Origin: Streptomyces lacrimifluminis
GTDB lineage: Bacteria; Actinomycetota; Actinomycetes; Streptomycetales; Streptomycetaceae
DNA length: 64,000 bases
Reading direction: 5' to 3'
NCBI RefSeq assembly: GCF_014646095.1
Contig: NZ_BMMU01000009.1
Span: 1 to 64,000, forward strand
Part shown: positions 52,762 through 61,838 of the stretch, piece by piece
Numbering within the stretch: position 1 is the stretch's first letter
Layout of the letters: every line of letters begins with the position of its first letter
The notes under the pieces: generated by a model
Told to the model about the DNA's origin: nothing
Seen by the model: only the letters and a program-made list of their open reading frames with translations
Database searches by the model: none
Made by a program: the position numbers and the translations under genes

Positions 52762-53769
52762 GTGTCGCAGCAGGGACCACAGGGCCTGGTCGAGCGGTTG
52801 GAACACCACCAGGTCGCGATCTACCTCGCGACGATGGCCGTCGGCGGGCTGCTGGGCTGGCTGACCCCGGCCGCCGGCCCAGGGCTGGAGCACGCCATCA
52901 ACCCCGTTATCGGTGCCCTCCTGTTCGTCACCTTCCTCCAGGTCCCGGCCGCCGAGCTGGTCCGCTCGCTGCGCGCCGGCCGGTTCCTCGCCGCGGCCCT
53001 GGTGGTGAACTTCGTGGTGGTGCCGCTGGTCGTCGCGGCGATGTTCACGTTCCTGCCCGCCGACCAGGCTGTGCGGGTCGGGGTGCTACTGGTGCTGTTG
53101 TGCCCATGCGTGGACTACGTGATCGTCTTCTCCGGGCTGGCCGGCGGCTCCAGCCGCCGTCTGCTGGCCGCCACCCCGCTGCTCCTCGTCGCGCAGATGG
53201 TGCTGCTCCCGGGGTTCCTGTACCTGTTCATGGGCTCCGACCTGGCCGACATCGTCGAGGTAGGCCCGTTTCTCGAAGCCTTCGTCTTCCTGATCGTCAT
53301 CCCGCTCGCCCTCGCCTGGGCCCTCCAAGGGTGGGCCGCACGCCGCCCGGCCGGGCAGAAGGTCTCCGACGCGGCGACCACCACGATGGTGCCGCTGATG
53401 GCCGCGACCCTGCTCACCGTGGTCGCCTCCCAGATCCCCAAGCTCGACGACCGCCTTGTCGACGTCGCCGCCGTCGTGCCCTTCTACGTCCTGTTCCTGC
53501 TGGTGATGTCCTTTGCCGGGAAGGCCGTGGCCCGACTGTTCCGCCTCGACACCGGCTCCGGGCGTGCCATCGTCTTCACCGGCGCGACCCGCAACTCCCT
53601 GGTCGTTCTGCCCCTGGCCCTGGCACTGCCCGACGCCTTCGCGGTGGCCGCAGTCGTCGTGGTCACCCAGACCCTGGTCGAGGTCGTCGGGATGGTCACC
53701 TACGTCCGAGTCGTTCCGAGCTTGCTACCCGTCGAGAAGCGCGCGGAGGACGTACCCGCCGCACCTTGA
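52762..53769 (+). CDS. ACR3/BASS-family arsenic resistance-type transporter
   Basis: A 335-residue protein with about ten helices from GTG 52762, with GGGAG upstream. PVIGALLFVTFLQVPAAEL, LLVLLCPCVDYVIVFSGLAG and FTGATRNSLVVLPLALALP are typical of the bile-acid symporter superfamily branch labelled arsenic resistance proteins. Cysteines in the LCPC segment match the substrate-path position of ACR3. It is the third candidate arsenite pump of the element and is under MerR, not ArsR, control. Confidence 0.75.
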   Translation: MSQQGPQGLVERLEHHQVAIYLATMAVGGLLGWLTPAAGPGLEHAINPVIGALLFVTFLQVPAAELVRSLRAGRFLAAALVVNFVVVPLVVAAMFTFLPADQAVRVGVLLVLLCPCVDYVIVFSGLAGGSSRRLLAATPLLLVAQMVLLPGFLYLFMGSDLADIVEVGPFLEAFVFLIVIPLALAWALQGWAARRPAGQKVSDAATTTMVPLMAATLLTVVASQIPKLDDRLVDVAAVVPFYVLFLLVMSFAGKAVARLFRLDTGSGRAIVFTGATRNSLVVLPLALALPDAFAVAAVVVVTQTLVEVVGMVTYVRVVPSLLPVEKRAEDVPAAP

Positions 53770-54012
53770 GTGACGGCCGACAGCCAGCAACAGGCACATC
53801 CCGGACTTGGACGCCTCAAGGACGAAGCCGGGTGGTCACTCCATCCGCAGCCGACGCCAGAGCGAACTGGTGCTTTGCGTACGCGACTTCACCACCGCCC
53901 CGCTGGTAAGTGGTGTAGGTCACAGAAAGTGCGTCTCGCTATTCGAGACGATTGACTGACGCATCGTCAGAAAACACCCTCCGGCACCCTTCTGCTGGGC
54001 GCGTTCGCGCGA
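53770..54012. other. non-coding right end of the element
   Basis: I see no supportable gene in these 243 bp. A short inverted repeat GTCTCG-CTATT-CGAGAC lies at 53933-53949. The composition is more AT-rich toward the att site. Confidence 0.4.
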
Positions 54013-54090
54013 CTTAGGGCACGCGGAGGGCACGGAGTGCTCGAAATGGTCTAGACAACCAAAAAACCCCAGGTCGCTGACCTGGGGTTT
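54013..54090. repeat. right copy of the 78-bp end repeat with terminator of tRNA-Gly
   Basis: This is the counterpart of 66-143. It contains GGGCAC at 54017-54022 and 54028-54033, 11 bp apart, and the perfect 9-bp-arm hairpin 54067-54087. On the minus strand a run of six T follows, so it terminates tRNA-Gly transcription. The element thus supplies a functional terminator for the tRNA it occupies. Confidence 0.8.
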
Positions 54091-54095
54091 TGCCA

Positions 54096-54142
54096 TGGAG
54101 CGGGTGACGAGAATCGAACTCGCACTCTCAGCTTGGGAAGCT
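54096..54142. other. attR: right attachment site inside tRNA-Gly
   Basis: These 47 bp are identical to 149-195 and form the 3' half of the intact tRNA, so integration leaves the tRNA gene functional. Confidence 0.9.
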
Positions 54143-54169
54143 GATGTTCTACCACTAAACTACACCCGC
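54096..54169 (-). tRNA. tRNA-Gly(CCC)
   Basis: A 74-base gene including encoded CCA. The acceptor arm GCGGGTG pairs with CACCCGC; the anticodon stem TCAGC/GCTGA encloses loop TTCCCAA, giving anticodon CCC; the T arm is GCGAG-TTCGATT-CTCGT. The gene is intact, and its terminator hairpin is at 54067-54087. Confidence 0.95.
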
Positions 54170-54505
54170 GTAAGACGCCGTTTCGACCGGTGTCCGAACG
54201 CTCAGTCACTCTACCGTACGCCAGGCCCCCGGCATCGAAGCCGTGGGGCCTGCTCCCGTTTCCGGGGGATTCCGGGGGCGTTCCGGACGTGGAACGGACA
54301 TGAACCGGACGCGGACCGGACGCGTTTTCGCGGCGCGACCCGGCTGTGAGGGGCCGGAGTTGGGGCGTACGGTGGGGGCGCGGAAGAGGGGCTGGGCGGG
54401 ATCGGAGTGCCGCCTGGAGGGTCGCCCTTTTCGTCCCGTAATGTGGCTTTCCTCGTCGGTCTCGACAGTGACCGGCGACGGCTCCTGGGAAGGGACTCTG
54501 AGGTC
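54170..54505. promoter_or_regulatory. tRNA-Gly promoter side and intergenic region
   Basis: This region holds the minus-strand promoter of the tRNA and the leader of the next gene. A hairpin with arms CAGGCCCC-CGGC and GCCG-T-GGGGCCTG (54222-54252) is present; its role is unclear. No gene is supported. Confidence 0.35.
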
Positions 54506-54685
54506 TTGATCGAGCGCACCGTCGTCCGTTGTGCCGAAGGGCACGTGTTCAGCACCGCTTCGTTCCCGATGCAGCAGGCCGAGCGGCTCGGCCCCGGTCG
54601 GCTGGTCCGGTGCCCGCGCTGTGCGCGGCTCCGCAGTGTGGTGCCAGTGACGTTGGAGCAGCATCGGAGCACCAGCAGTAAGTAG
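54506..54685 (+). CDS. small zinc-ribbon-like conserved protein
   Basis: A 59-residue protein from TTG 54506. TVVRCAEGHVFSTASFP and LVRCPRCARLRSVVP contain one single and one CxxC cysteine group, possibly a zinc ribbon. Arginine and histidine content suggest nucleic-acid contact. The function is unknown. It is chromosomal, upstream of dcd. Confidence 0.6.
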   Translation: MIERTVVRCAEGHVFSTASFPMQQAERLGPGRLVRCPRCARLRSVVPVTLEQHRSTSSK

Positions 54686-54793
54686 AAGCAGTGAGTAGAA
54701 GCAAACCTGTGAAGTGCAGGTAGCAGCAGCAGTGGCGGGCGCGCGGAACCGGCCGATGGTGTCGGGTTCGCGCGCCTTGCGTATCCTCGGGGC

Positions 54794-55369
54794 GTGCTTC
54801 TCTCAGACAAGGACATCCGGGCCGAGATCGACGCCGGGCGAGTACGGATCGATCCCTACGACGAATCCATGGTGCAGCCGTCGAGCGTCGACGTGCGCCT
54901 CGACCGCTTCTTCCGGGTGTTCGAGAACCACCGCTACCCCCACATCGACCCCTCGATCGAACAGGCCGACCTCACGCGTCTGGTCGAGCCCGAGGGCGAC
55001 GAGCCGTTCATCCTCCACCCCGGGGAGTTCGTGCTCGCCTCGACCTACGAGGTCATCAGCCTCCCCGACGACCTCGCCTCCCGCCTCGAAGGCAAGAGCT
55101 CGCTCGGGCGGCTCGGGCTCGTCACCCACTCCACCGCCGGGTTCATCGACCCCGGCTTCTCCGGACACGTGACGCTCGAACTCTCCAACCTCGCGACGCT
55201 GCCCATCAAGCTCTGGCCCGGTATGAAGATCGGCCAGCTGTGCCTGTTCCAGCTGAGCTCGTCGGCCGAGTTCCCGTACGGCAGCGAGCGGTACGGCTCC
55301 CGGTACCAGGGGCAGCGCGGGCCCACCGCCTCCCGGTCCTTCCTCAACTTCCACCGGACGCAGGTATGA
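54794..55369 (+). CDS. dcd: dCTP deaminase
   Basis: A 191-residue enzyme converting dCTP to dUTP for thymidylate supply. Motifs: [35 protein letters not shown] and [15 protein letters not shown], with the catalytic glutamate in the last. It starts at GTG 54794 with no ribosome-binding site; TATCCT lies six bases upstream, so the mRNA is probably leaderless. It overlaps the following phosphoribosyltransferase gene. Confidence 0.95.
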   Translation: MLLSDKDIRAEIDAGRVRIDPYDESMVQPSSVDVRLDRFFRVFENHRYPHIDPSIEQADLTRLVEPEGDEPFILHPGEFVLASTYEVISLPDDLASRLEGKSSLGRLGLVTHSTAGFIDPGFSGHVTLELSNLATLPIKLWPGMKIGQLCLFQLSSSAEFPYGSERYGSRYQGQRGPTASRSFLNFHRTQV

Positions 55370-55875
55370 CGGTCGTACGCGAGGAACTCTCGTACGAACA
55401 GTTCGGCGTCTCCGTCCGCGAACTCGCGCAGACCATCGCCGACGACGGTTACGAGCCCGACGTCGTGCTCAGCATCGCGCGCGGGGGTGTGTTCGTGGCC
55501 GGCGGGCTGGCGTACGCCCTCGACTGCAAGAACATCCACCTGGTGAATGTGGAGTTCTACACCGGCGTCGGTACCACGCTTCCCATGCCCGTCATGCTCG
55601 CGCCCGTCCCCAACGTCATCGACTTCTCCGACAAGAAGGTCCTCATCACCGACGACGTCGCCGACACCGGCAAGACGCTCAAACTGGTGCGCGACTTCTG
55701 CCTGGACGCCGTGGCCGAGGTGCGTTCCGCGGTGATCTACGAGAAGACGCAGTCCCTCGTGAAGTGCGAATACGTGTGGAAGCGGACCGATGAGTGGATC
55801 AACTTCCCGTGGAGTGTCTTGCCTGTAGTACGTAAGTCGGGGGAGCCGGTCACTCCGTCCAAGGACGCGCTCTGA
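55366..55875 (+). CDS. phosphoribosyltransferase
   Basis: A 169-residue type I PRTase with the PRPP motif [17 protein letters not shown] and [17 protein letters not shown]. It is similar in size to xanthine/hypoxanthine PRTases. It overlaps dcd by ATGA, indicating a nucleotide-metabolism operon. The base specificity cannot be read from sequence. Confidence 0.85.
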   Translation: MTVVREELSYEQFGVSVRELAQTIADDGYEPDVVLSIARGGVFVAGGLAYALDCKNIHLVNVEFYTGVGTTLPMPVMLAPVPNVIDFSDKKVLITDDVADTGKTLKLVRDFCLDAVAEVRSAVIYEKTQSLVKCEYVWKRTDEWINFPWSVLPVVRKSGEPVTPSKDAL

Positions 55876-55892
55876 GCGCTGAGACGCACGCA

Positions 55893-55926
55893 GGGCGGCC
55901 CTCGTACCCGTTGTACGAGAGCCGCC
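55893..55926. terminator. bidirectional terminator
   Basis: GGGCGGC-CCTCGTAC pairs with GTACGAGA-GCCGCCC between convergent genes. Confidence 0.65.
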
Positions 55927-55945
55927 CGGCGTCGCTCCAGGCTCG

Positions 55946-57592
55946 CTAGCAGCCCCGCCCGTCCTTCGTCAGCACCCCCTGTTCCGTGCCCAGTGTGCGG
56001 TCGTAGCACAGGCCCGGGCCGCGGAGGCGGTAGTGCTCGGTGGTCGTCGCGATCGCGTGGCGCTGGTCGCGGGGCACGCCGAGGGTGAAGGTCGCGTCGC
56101 CGTTGTACGTGTCGTCCAGGCGGACGCCGTCGATGCGGGCGTGGTCGCCGAAGGACATGATCACGCGGAGGCGGTTGGCCGCGTCGATGGTGGAGCGGCC
56201 GTCGAGGGTGTACGTCCGGTCGGTGTGGGACGTCACCGGGTGCCGGCCGCCGCCCGCGCCGCCGGTCGTGCGGACCGTCTGGTCGTCCGTCCAGCGGCCC
56301 TTCTGGTTGTCCGTGGTCTCGTCCGGGGTCCAGGTGTGCGTGATGGCCGTCGTCAGGCGGCGGTCGACCGTCGTCGTCACGCGGCCGTGCGAGGTGTTCA
56401 GGTAGCCGGTGGCCGTGAAGTGGCGGCTGCCGGTGGTGTCCAGGGTGCGTGTCGAGCCGTCCGCGTACGTGTTCGTGACGGCCGGGGCGGTCGCCTTGTG
56501 CGAGGTCAGGGCGCCCGTCACCACCGACTTGTGGGCGTCCTGCCAGACCAGGATGTCGGTCGGCGCGCTCCAGCCGGTCTGGCCCGCGGGGACGCCGGCC
56601 ACCGTCACGTCGACCGTGTGTGCCCTGCCGTCGTTCAGGAGGGCGGCGAAGGGGGTGAGGTCGAACTCCAGGGGACGTACGTCGAAGGCGGTGGGGGAGG
56701 GGATCACGCTCCACAGGTACGGGGACCAGCCGCCCGTCCAGATGTTGGGGTAGGGGGAGGCGATTCCGGCGAGCTTTCCGTCGATCGTGACCTGGACCTC
56801 GCGGTACGGGCCGTCGTCGCCGCCCTTGCAGGAGTAGGACGCCGACGGGGTGACCGCCGAGTACCAGAACTCCTCGCAGCCGCCGCCCGAGCCGGTCGCG
56901 TACACCTCGGCCAGGATGCGCTCGGAGTTGCGCGGGGTGGTGAGCTTCGCGCCCGTGGTGACGCTGTTGCCGTCGCTCAGCGGGATGACCTGGTCGGGGG
57001 CGGAGGTCTTGGCGGGACCGGGTCCCGGGTGGGGCTCGGGGGCGTAGAACGTCAGGGTGACCTTGACGTCCAGGACTCCGGTGTAGGTGTCGTCGACAAC
57101 GTTGCCGATGAGCATGTCCACGGACCGGGCCCTGCTCAGCGTCTTCTCGTACCGTGTGACGTCCTTCTCCACCGACCACTTGATGCCGTCCTGCGACGGC
57201 TCGGGGGTCGAGGTGCGGAGCATCTGGACGCCGCCGATGTCGAGGTAGCCGAGGCGGTCGAACTGACGGCCGGCGACGCTGCCGTCGAGGCGGAGCACCA
57301 CCTTCGACCAGCGGCCCGGGGTGCCGCAGGCGGTGGGCGGGGTGTAGGTGCCGGTGTAGGGCGTGAAGTCCTTGAACTTCGCCTGGGCGACGGTCACTTC
57401 GCAGGACCTGGTGTGGGGCGTGGAGATGGGCGGGGCGGCCGTCACCGGGTCGTGGTAGTCGGTGCCGAACTCCGACGGGACGGTGGTGGTGGCTCCGGCG
57501 GCCGTCGTGACGGCTGCGAGGGAGAGGCCGAGGGCGGCGGAGACGAGGGTGATCGTCCGTCCCGCTCTCCGGGCGCGGTGGGGAATCGTCAT
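55946..57592 (-). CDS. secreted PNGase A-like peptide-N-glycosidase
   Basis: About 548 residues from ATG 57592; no clear ribosome-binding site, and ATG 57670 is in frame. A signal peptide TITLVSAALGLSLAAVTTAA leads to a PNGase A-type body: GRWSKVVLRLDGSVAGRQFDRLG, GVQMLRTSTPEP, RILAEVYATGSGGGCEEFWY and SPYLWSVIPSP. Such enzymes remove N-glycans from glycoproteins, useful to a soil saprophyte. Several cysteines suggest extracellular disulfides. Confidence 0.75.
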   Translation of the reverse strand: MTIPHRARRAGRTITLVSAALGLSLAAVTTAAGATTTVPSEFGTDYHDPVTAAPPISTPHTRSCEVTVAQAKFKDFTPYTGTYTPPTACGTPGRWSKVVLRLDGSVAGRQFDRLGYLDIGGVQMLRTSTPEPSQDGIKWSVEKDVTRYEKTLSRARSVDMLIGNVVDDTYTGVLDVKVTLTFYAPEPHPGPGPAKTSAPDQVIPLSDGNSVTTGAKLTTPRNSERILAEVYATGSGGGCEEFWYSAVTPSASYSCKGGDDGPYREVQVTIDGKLAGIASPYPNIWTGGWSPYLWSVIPSPTAFDVRPLEFDLTPFAALLNDGRAHTVDVTVAGVPAGQTGWSAPTDILVWQDAHKSVVTGALTSHKATAPAVTNTYADGSTRTLDTTGSRHFTATGYLNTSHGRVTTTVDRRLTTAITHTWTPDETTDNQKGRWTDDQTVRTTGGAGGGRHPVTSHTDRTYTLDGRSTIDAANRLRVIMSFGDHARIDGVRLDDTYNGDATFTLGVPRDQRHAIATTTEHYRLRGPGLCYDRTLGTEQGVLTKDGRGC

Positions 57593-57685
57593 GCGGCGCA
57601 GTGAACACCGGCAGGTATGGGATGGCCTAGACCTCTTGGGGCTAATTTGACCAAGGAGGTCGGAGATCACAGAGGCTGACGAAAC

Positions 57686-57720
57686 GGGAGGGCCCCCGGC
57701 GCGCGGCCGGGGGCCCTCCC
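57686..57720. terminator. strong GC-rich terminator
   Basis: GGGAGGGCCCCCGGC (57686-57700) pairs perfectly with GCCGGGGGCCCTCCC (57706-57720), loop five bases, downstream of the Yip1 gene. Confidence 0.8.
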
Positions 57721-57742
57721 GTCGTGTGTGTCCAGGTCGTCC

Positions 57743-58702
57743 CTAGAACGTCCCCAGTTTCACGATCGACAGCAGGGCGATCAGCTGGATCGCCGACGCA
57801 CCCAGGGCCTTCGGCCACGGGAGGTCGTGGGAGCGGCGGACCATGATGGTCAGCAGGACGCCTGCCGCGACCCAGGTCGCCCAGCCCAGGATCTGTACGA
57901 AGGGGGCGTCGCCGCCCACGAACATCGCGACGAGCAGACGGGGGGCGTCCGTGATGGACATGATCAGCATGGAGAGGCCGACCGTCGGCTGCCAGGCGCC
58001 GTCGCCGCCGAGCTGGCGGGCGAGGGTGTGGGTGACCACACCCAGGACGAAGGCGCTCAGGACCATCGCCACGCCCGTCGTCAGCACGATCGGGATCGCG
58101 TTGTTGAGCGTCGCGTTGATCGTTGTCTCGCGGGTGTCGTCGAACCCGAAGACGGCGATCAGGCCGTACAGGAACGTGACGACGAGGGCGGTCGCCCACA
58201 CCGAGTAGTCGCGCATCTGGAGGAACGTGCGGTTGGGGGAGGTCACGACGCCCCGCAGCAGTTCCTTCCAGCGCAGCCGCGGACCGGCCGGCGGAGCAGA
58301 GGCGGAGCCGGCGCGGTAGGTGTCGCCCTGGTTGTACGGGTCGTCGTCGACCGTGAACGCCTGTGTGTGACCAGGGTTGTTGGCCGCGTACGGGTCCACG
58401 GGGGCGTTCGGGTGGCCGGGCCCGTGGCCCTGTCTGTCGTCGCCGAAGTACTCCGGCTCGCCGTGCCCGCCGTGCGAGCCGTGTGCGCCGTAACCGCCGC
58501 CGGCGGTCGCCTGCGGGGGCCACGGCCGTCCGGCGCCGCCCGAGCCGCCGTACGGCTGCTGCTGCGGCGCGGACGGGTAGCCGTACGACGGGCCGCCCTG
58601 CGGGGGCTGCTGGCCGTACGGCTGCTGCCGCGGTTGTTGTTGCGGTCGCGCTTGCGGGGCCCGGTTGTCCCGGCTGCCCCGTCCGATCCTGAATCCAGCC
58701 AC
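57743..58702 (-). CDS. Yip1-domain membrane protein
   Basis: A 319-residue protein. The first 140 residues are a low-complexity Gln/Pro/Gly/Tyr-rich cytoplasmic tail. The second half is a Yip1 domain with about five helices (GVVTSPNRTFLQMRDYSVWA, ATLNNAIPIVLTTGVAMVLS, APFVQILGWATWVAAGVLL). The function in actinobacteria is unknown; a membrane-organising role is possible. Confidence 0.8.
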   Translation of the reverse strand: MAGFRIGRGSRDNRAPQARPQQQPRQQPYGQQPPQGGPSYGYPSAPQQQPYGGSGGAGRPWPPQATAGGGYGAHGSHGGHGEPEYFGDDRQGHGPGHPNAPVDPYAANNPGHTQAFTVDDDPYNQGDTYRAGSASAPPAGPRLRWKELLRGVVTSPNRTFLQMRDYSVWATALVVTFLYGLIAVFGFDDTRETTINATLNNAIPIVLTTGVAMVLSAFVLGVVTHTLARQLGGDGAWQPTVGLSMLIMSITDAPRLLVAMFVGGDAPFVQILGWATWVAAGVLLTIMVRRSHDLPWPKALGASAIQLIALLSIVKLGTF

Positions 58703-58846
58703 GTCATCGAACGTACCGGGTCCCGGAGAGTGACGGGTGGGGCCGGGGCTCTCGGACCCCGCTTTGCTGCCCAGCTGTTACATCCCTTAAGGGGGCCCTC
58801 AGATTTCCCCTAGGTAAGCATCAGGGGAGTATCCCGCTTCTCTCCG

Positions 58847-60235
58847 TTACGGAAGCATCCCGTCGACCAGGCCCTCCGGCACAGACGTCGCCCCGGCCGT
58901 CCTGATCCCCGTCGGCGAGCCGAGCAGCCGCAGCGAGCCCGAGAGGCTGCGGATGTACAGGTCGGCCCTGCCGTCGCGGTTGCCGTCGCGCAGGCTCAGC
59001 CTCATGCCGAACCCGTCGCCGTCGGTGACGTCGCCGGGGATGCCGGCCGAGTTGCGGGCGAAGAACTGCGAGCCCGCTGTCGTGAGACCGCCGGCCCGGC
59101 CGTACAGGACGTGGACCGCACCGGCGTAGGGCTTGTTGCCGATCCGCTCGCCCTCCGCGCCGATCGCGAGGTCGCGGTAGCCGTCGCCGTTGATGTCGCC
59201 GGCGGCGATGCTCCCGCCGAAGGAGTCGTACGTCTCCGCGGTGTCCGCGATGCCCGCCGTGTTCTGGGTGAAGCGGGCGGACTTGGCCGGGCCGGCGGCG
59301 GCGCCGTACCAGACGCTCACCTCGCCGCGGTAGGAGGAGAAGAGGGGGGTGCCGATGGCGATGTCGCCCTTGCCGTCCTTGTTGAAGTCGGCGATGACTC
59401 CGTCCCCGCCGCGTTCGCTCTCGCCGCCGGCGCTGTTCTTGCTCTCCAGCCGGAGCGTGCGGCCGGGGACCAGCTTGCTGCTGCCGCCCTTGATGAACCA
59501 GGCGTCCGAGGCGATGAAGTTCTCACCCACGACGTCACCGATGGCGACGAGGTCGGTCTTGTTGTCACCGGTCACGTTGCCCGCGACCAGCGCGGTGACC
59601 TCGAAGTGGATCCCGTCCTTGTCGAAGGAGGTGACCGAACCGGCGACGCCCGAGCGGGAGATGGTGCCCCGGTAGACCCATGCCTTGCCGCCCGCGACGA
59701 CGGCCAGGTCCCTCTTGCCGTCCCCGTTGAAGTCGCCGACCGCGAGGTCCGCGCCCATGCGGCCGTACGAGGTGTTCGACCGCGCCGGGATGCTGGTACC
59801 GCCGGACAGGCCGGTCCTGCTGCCCCACAGGACGGTGACCGAGCCCTGGTTCACCCGCCCGGCCAGGTCCTCGCCGGTGGCGGCGACGGCCAGGTCGCCG
59901 TACCCGTCGGCGTTGAAGTCGGCGGCGACCCTGACCTCGCCGAACTGGTCGTCCGCCTCGTCGGAACCGGGGACGCCGGGGCTGTTCTGGCTGACGTACT
60001 GGACCCTCGTGCCCGGCCCGTTCGCCGTACCGAAGGTGACCTTGACGGCGCCGCCAGGGAGGGCGTCGTCGGCGCCGTAGGAGTACGCGGCGTAGTCGCG
60101 GTAGCCGTCGCCGTTGAAGTCGTCGGCGAACTTGGCGGCGGCGGCTGCGGCGGGCGTGGTGAGGGCCAGTGGTGCCAGGCCGGTGGCGAGCAGGACAGCG
60201 GCCAGGGCCGTCGTGGTGGTGCGGTCGCGTCGCAT
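58847..60235 (-). CDS. secreted FG-GAP/VCBS repeat protein
   Basis: A 462-residue protein from ATG 60235 with GGGGAG upstream. A Sec signal (ALAAVLLATGLAPLALTTPAAA) precedes a seven-bladed beta-propeller with calcium loops DFNGDGYRD, DFNADGYGD, DFNGDGKRD, DFNKDGKGD and DINGDGYRD. It is one of three tandem paralogues. The role is unknown; these are abundant streptomycete exoproteins. Confidence 0.85.
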   Translation of the reverse strand: MRRDRTTTTALAAVLLATGLAPLALTTPAAAAAAKFADDFNGDGYRDYAAYSYGADDALPGGAVKVTFGTANGPGTRVQYVSQNSPGVPGSDEADDQFGEVRVAADFNADGYGDLAVAATGEDLAGRVNQGSVTVLWGSRTGLSGGTSIPARSNTSYGRMGADLAVGDFNGDGKRDLAVVAGGKAWVYRGTISRSGVAGSVTSFDKDGIHFEVTALVAGNVTGDNKTDLVAIGDVVGENFIASDAWFIKGGSSKLVPGRTLRLESKNSAGGESERGGDGVIADFNKDGKGDIAIGTPLFSSYRGEVSVWYGAAAGPAKSARFTQNTAGIADTAETYDSFGGSIAAGDINGDGYRDLAIGAEGERIGNKPYAGAVHVLYGRAGGLTTAGSQFFARNSAGIPGDVTDGDGFGMRLSLRDGNRDGRADLYIRSLSGSLRLLGSPTGIRTAGATSVPEGLVDGMLP

Positions 60236-60382
60236 GAGTGGTCTCCCCGTTTGTGCGCGTGCGTGTACATGTACGTGTGCGTGGGTCGGCGCGGTGGTCG
60301 GTCCGCGAGTACGTGGGAGACCGTCGGCAACGGTCAAGGGTTGTACGGGAGCCGGCGGATTTCCGTGATTCCCCGCACGCTC

Positions 60383-61693
60383 CTACCGGAACTCCGAGCT
60401 GGAGAACGTCACCGACGGCTCGGCCGCCACTGTTCCACCCTTTGTCCCGGAATAGACGGCAACCTCGTCCCAGGTCTCGCCCCGGTACGTCCGCACCGCC
60501 AGGTCGGCCCGTCCGTCGCCGTCGAAGTCCCCGACGGTGAGGACCCGGGTCGTGCCCCGGGCTGGCGGTGCGACGGTCACCAGGCCCGCCGTCGAGAGCC
60601 CGGCCGCCGCTGTCGGCGCGCGGAACACCCTCAACCGGGAGCCGCTGGAGACGAGTTCGTCGCGGCCGTCGCCGTCGAAGTCGCCGGTGTCGAGCATCGA
60701 GCCGGGGGAGGCGAGGGTGCCGGTGGCGGCGTCGGGGAGGTCGTAGCGCAGAGACGTTTCGCCCATCGCGCCCACCGCCGCGTCCAGGTCGCGCCCCTTG
60801 CCGAAGCGGCCGAGGGCGACGTCGATGCCCTCGGGGAGCACGGTCCCCGTGCGTGTCGGGCCGTCCGGGCCGCCGAGGACGACCGCCGACTTCGCGGTGC
60901 CGTCCGCCGTACGGACGATCAGGTCGTCGTATCCGTCGTGGTTCACGTCGGCCGCCGGGCCCGTGGGGACGTTGCCGGGGGCGGTGATCGGCGCACCGGC
61001 CTTGCTCGGGACGCCCTTGCGGGTGAACGGGCCGCGCAGATAGCTGAGTTGGACGTTCGAGGCGTGGACGACGAGGTCCTGGGCGCCGTCGCCGTCGAAG
61101 TCGCCGCACACCGGCTGGTCGGGCCAGTCGTTGCCGGCCCGGGCCCGTGCCGGGATCGTGAGGGCGACCGCGCGGCCGGTGAGGCCGTCCGGGGAGCCGA
61201 AGAGGAACTGGAGGGGCACCGGGGGCTGCCCCTGGCCGTTGTACGGGGGATCCGTCGAAACGATCAGGTCGGTGAAGCCGTCCCCGTCGAGGTCGCAGGT
61301 GTCCTCCGCGTCGAAGACCGCCGGCAACTGGCCCTTCGTACGGGCGGCTTGGCGCGCCGGGCTCAGCAACTGCCGGGTGCCCGGGACGAGTCCGCCCGGG
61401 GAGCCGTAGACGATGCCGATACCGGCGTCGTCCGTGTGGAGCTGGTCCTTGACCAGGTCGTTGAGGACCAGGTCGCGGTGTCCGTCACCGTTGAAGTCGT
61501 CGGCCACCTCGCTGCCGTCGCCCTGCGGTATCGGGCGCTGGGCGGGGGCCTTGGCGACCTGGACGGGGGTCCGGTCGGCGGCTGCCCGGTCGTCGCCGGG
61601 CGGTGGGCCGCAGGCGGTGAGTGCCACCAGGGCGCCGAGGGCCACCAACCCGCTGGTGGCCGCCGTACCCCGACCGCCTCTTCGCACCAGCAT
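60383..61693 (-). CDS. FG-GAP repeat lipoprotein
   Basis: About 436 residues from ATG 61693; ATG 61720 is an in-frame alternative. The lipobox VALTAC (about residues 20-25) predicts membrane anchoring. Calcium loops are DFNGDGHRD, DLDGDGFTD, DFDGDGAQD, DVNHDGYDD, DFDGDGRDE and DFDGDGRAD. It is the middle member of the FG-GAP trio. Confidence 0.82.
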   Translation of the reverse strand: MLVRRGGRGTAATSGLVALGALVALTACGPPPGDDRAAADRTPVQVAKAPAQRPIPQGDGSEVADDFNGDGHRDLVLNDLVKDQLHTDDAGIGIVYGSPGGLVPGTRQLLSPARQAARTKGQLPAVFDAEDTCDLDGDGFTDLIVSTDPPYNGQGQPPVPLQFLFGSPDGLTGRAVALTIPARARAGNDWPDQPVCGDFDGDGAQDLVVHASNVQLSYLRGPFTRKGVPSKAGAPITAPGNVPTGPAADVNHDGYDDLIVRTADGTAKSAVVLGGPDGPTRTGTVLPEGIDVALGRFGKGRDLDAAVGAMGETSLRYDLPDAATGTLASPGSMLDTGDFDGDGRDELVSSGSRLRVFRAPTAAAGLSTAGLVTVAPPARGTTRVLTVGDFDGDGRADLAVRTYRGETWDEVAVYSGTKGGTVAAEPSVTFSSSEFR

Positions 61694-61769
61694 CGGCACC
61701 CTGCACCTCGTCCGGATCATTGGCCCCATTGACAACGACTCAGTAATGATGCACGTGTTCGAGTTGCGG

Positions 61770-61814
61770 GGACACCCCCGTGGCGGTGCGGAACACCACA
61801 CCACGGGGGTGTCC
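61770..61814. terminator. terminator of the third FG-GAP gene
   Basis: GGACACCCCCGTGG (61770-61783) pairs with CCACGGGGGTGTCC (61801-61814), just downstream of the minus-strand gene. Confidence 0.7.
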
Positions 61815-61838
61815 GGCGGTAGATGGCGGAGGGTGTCC

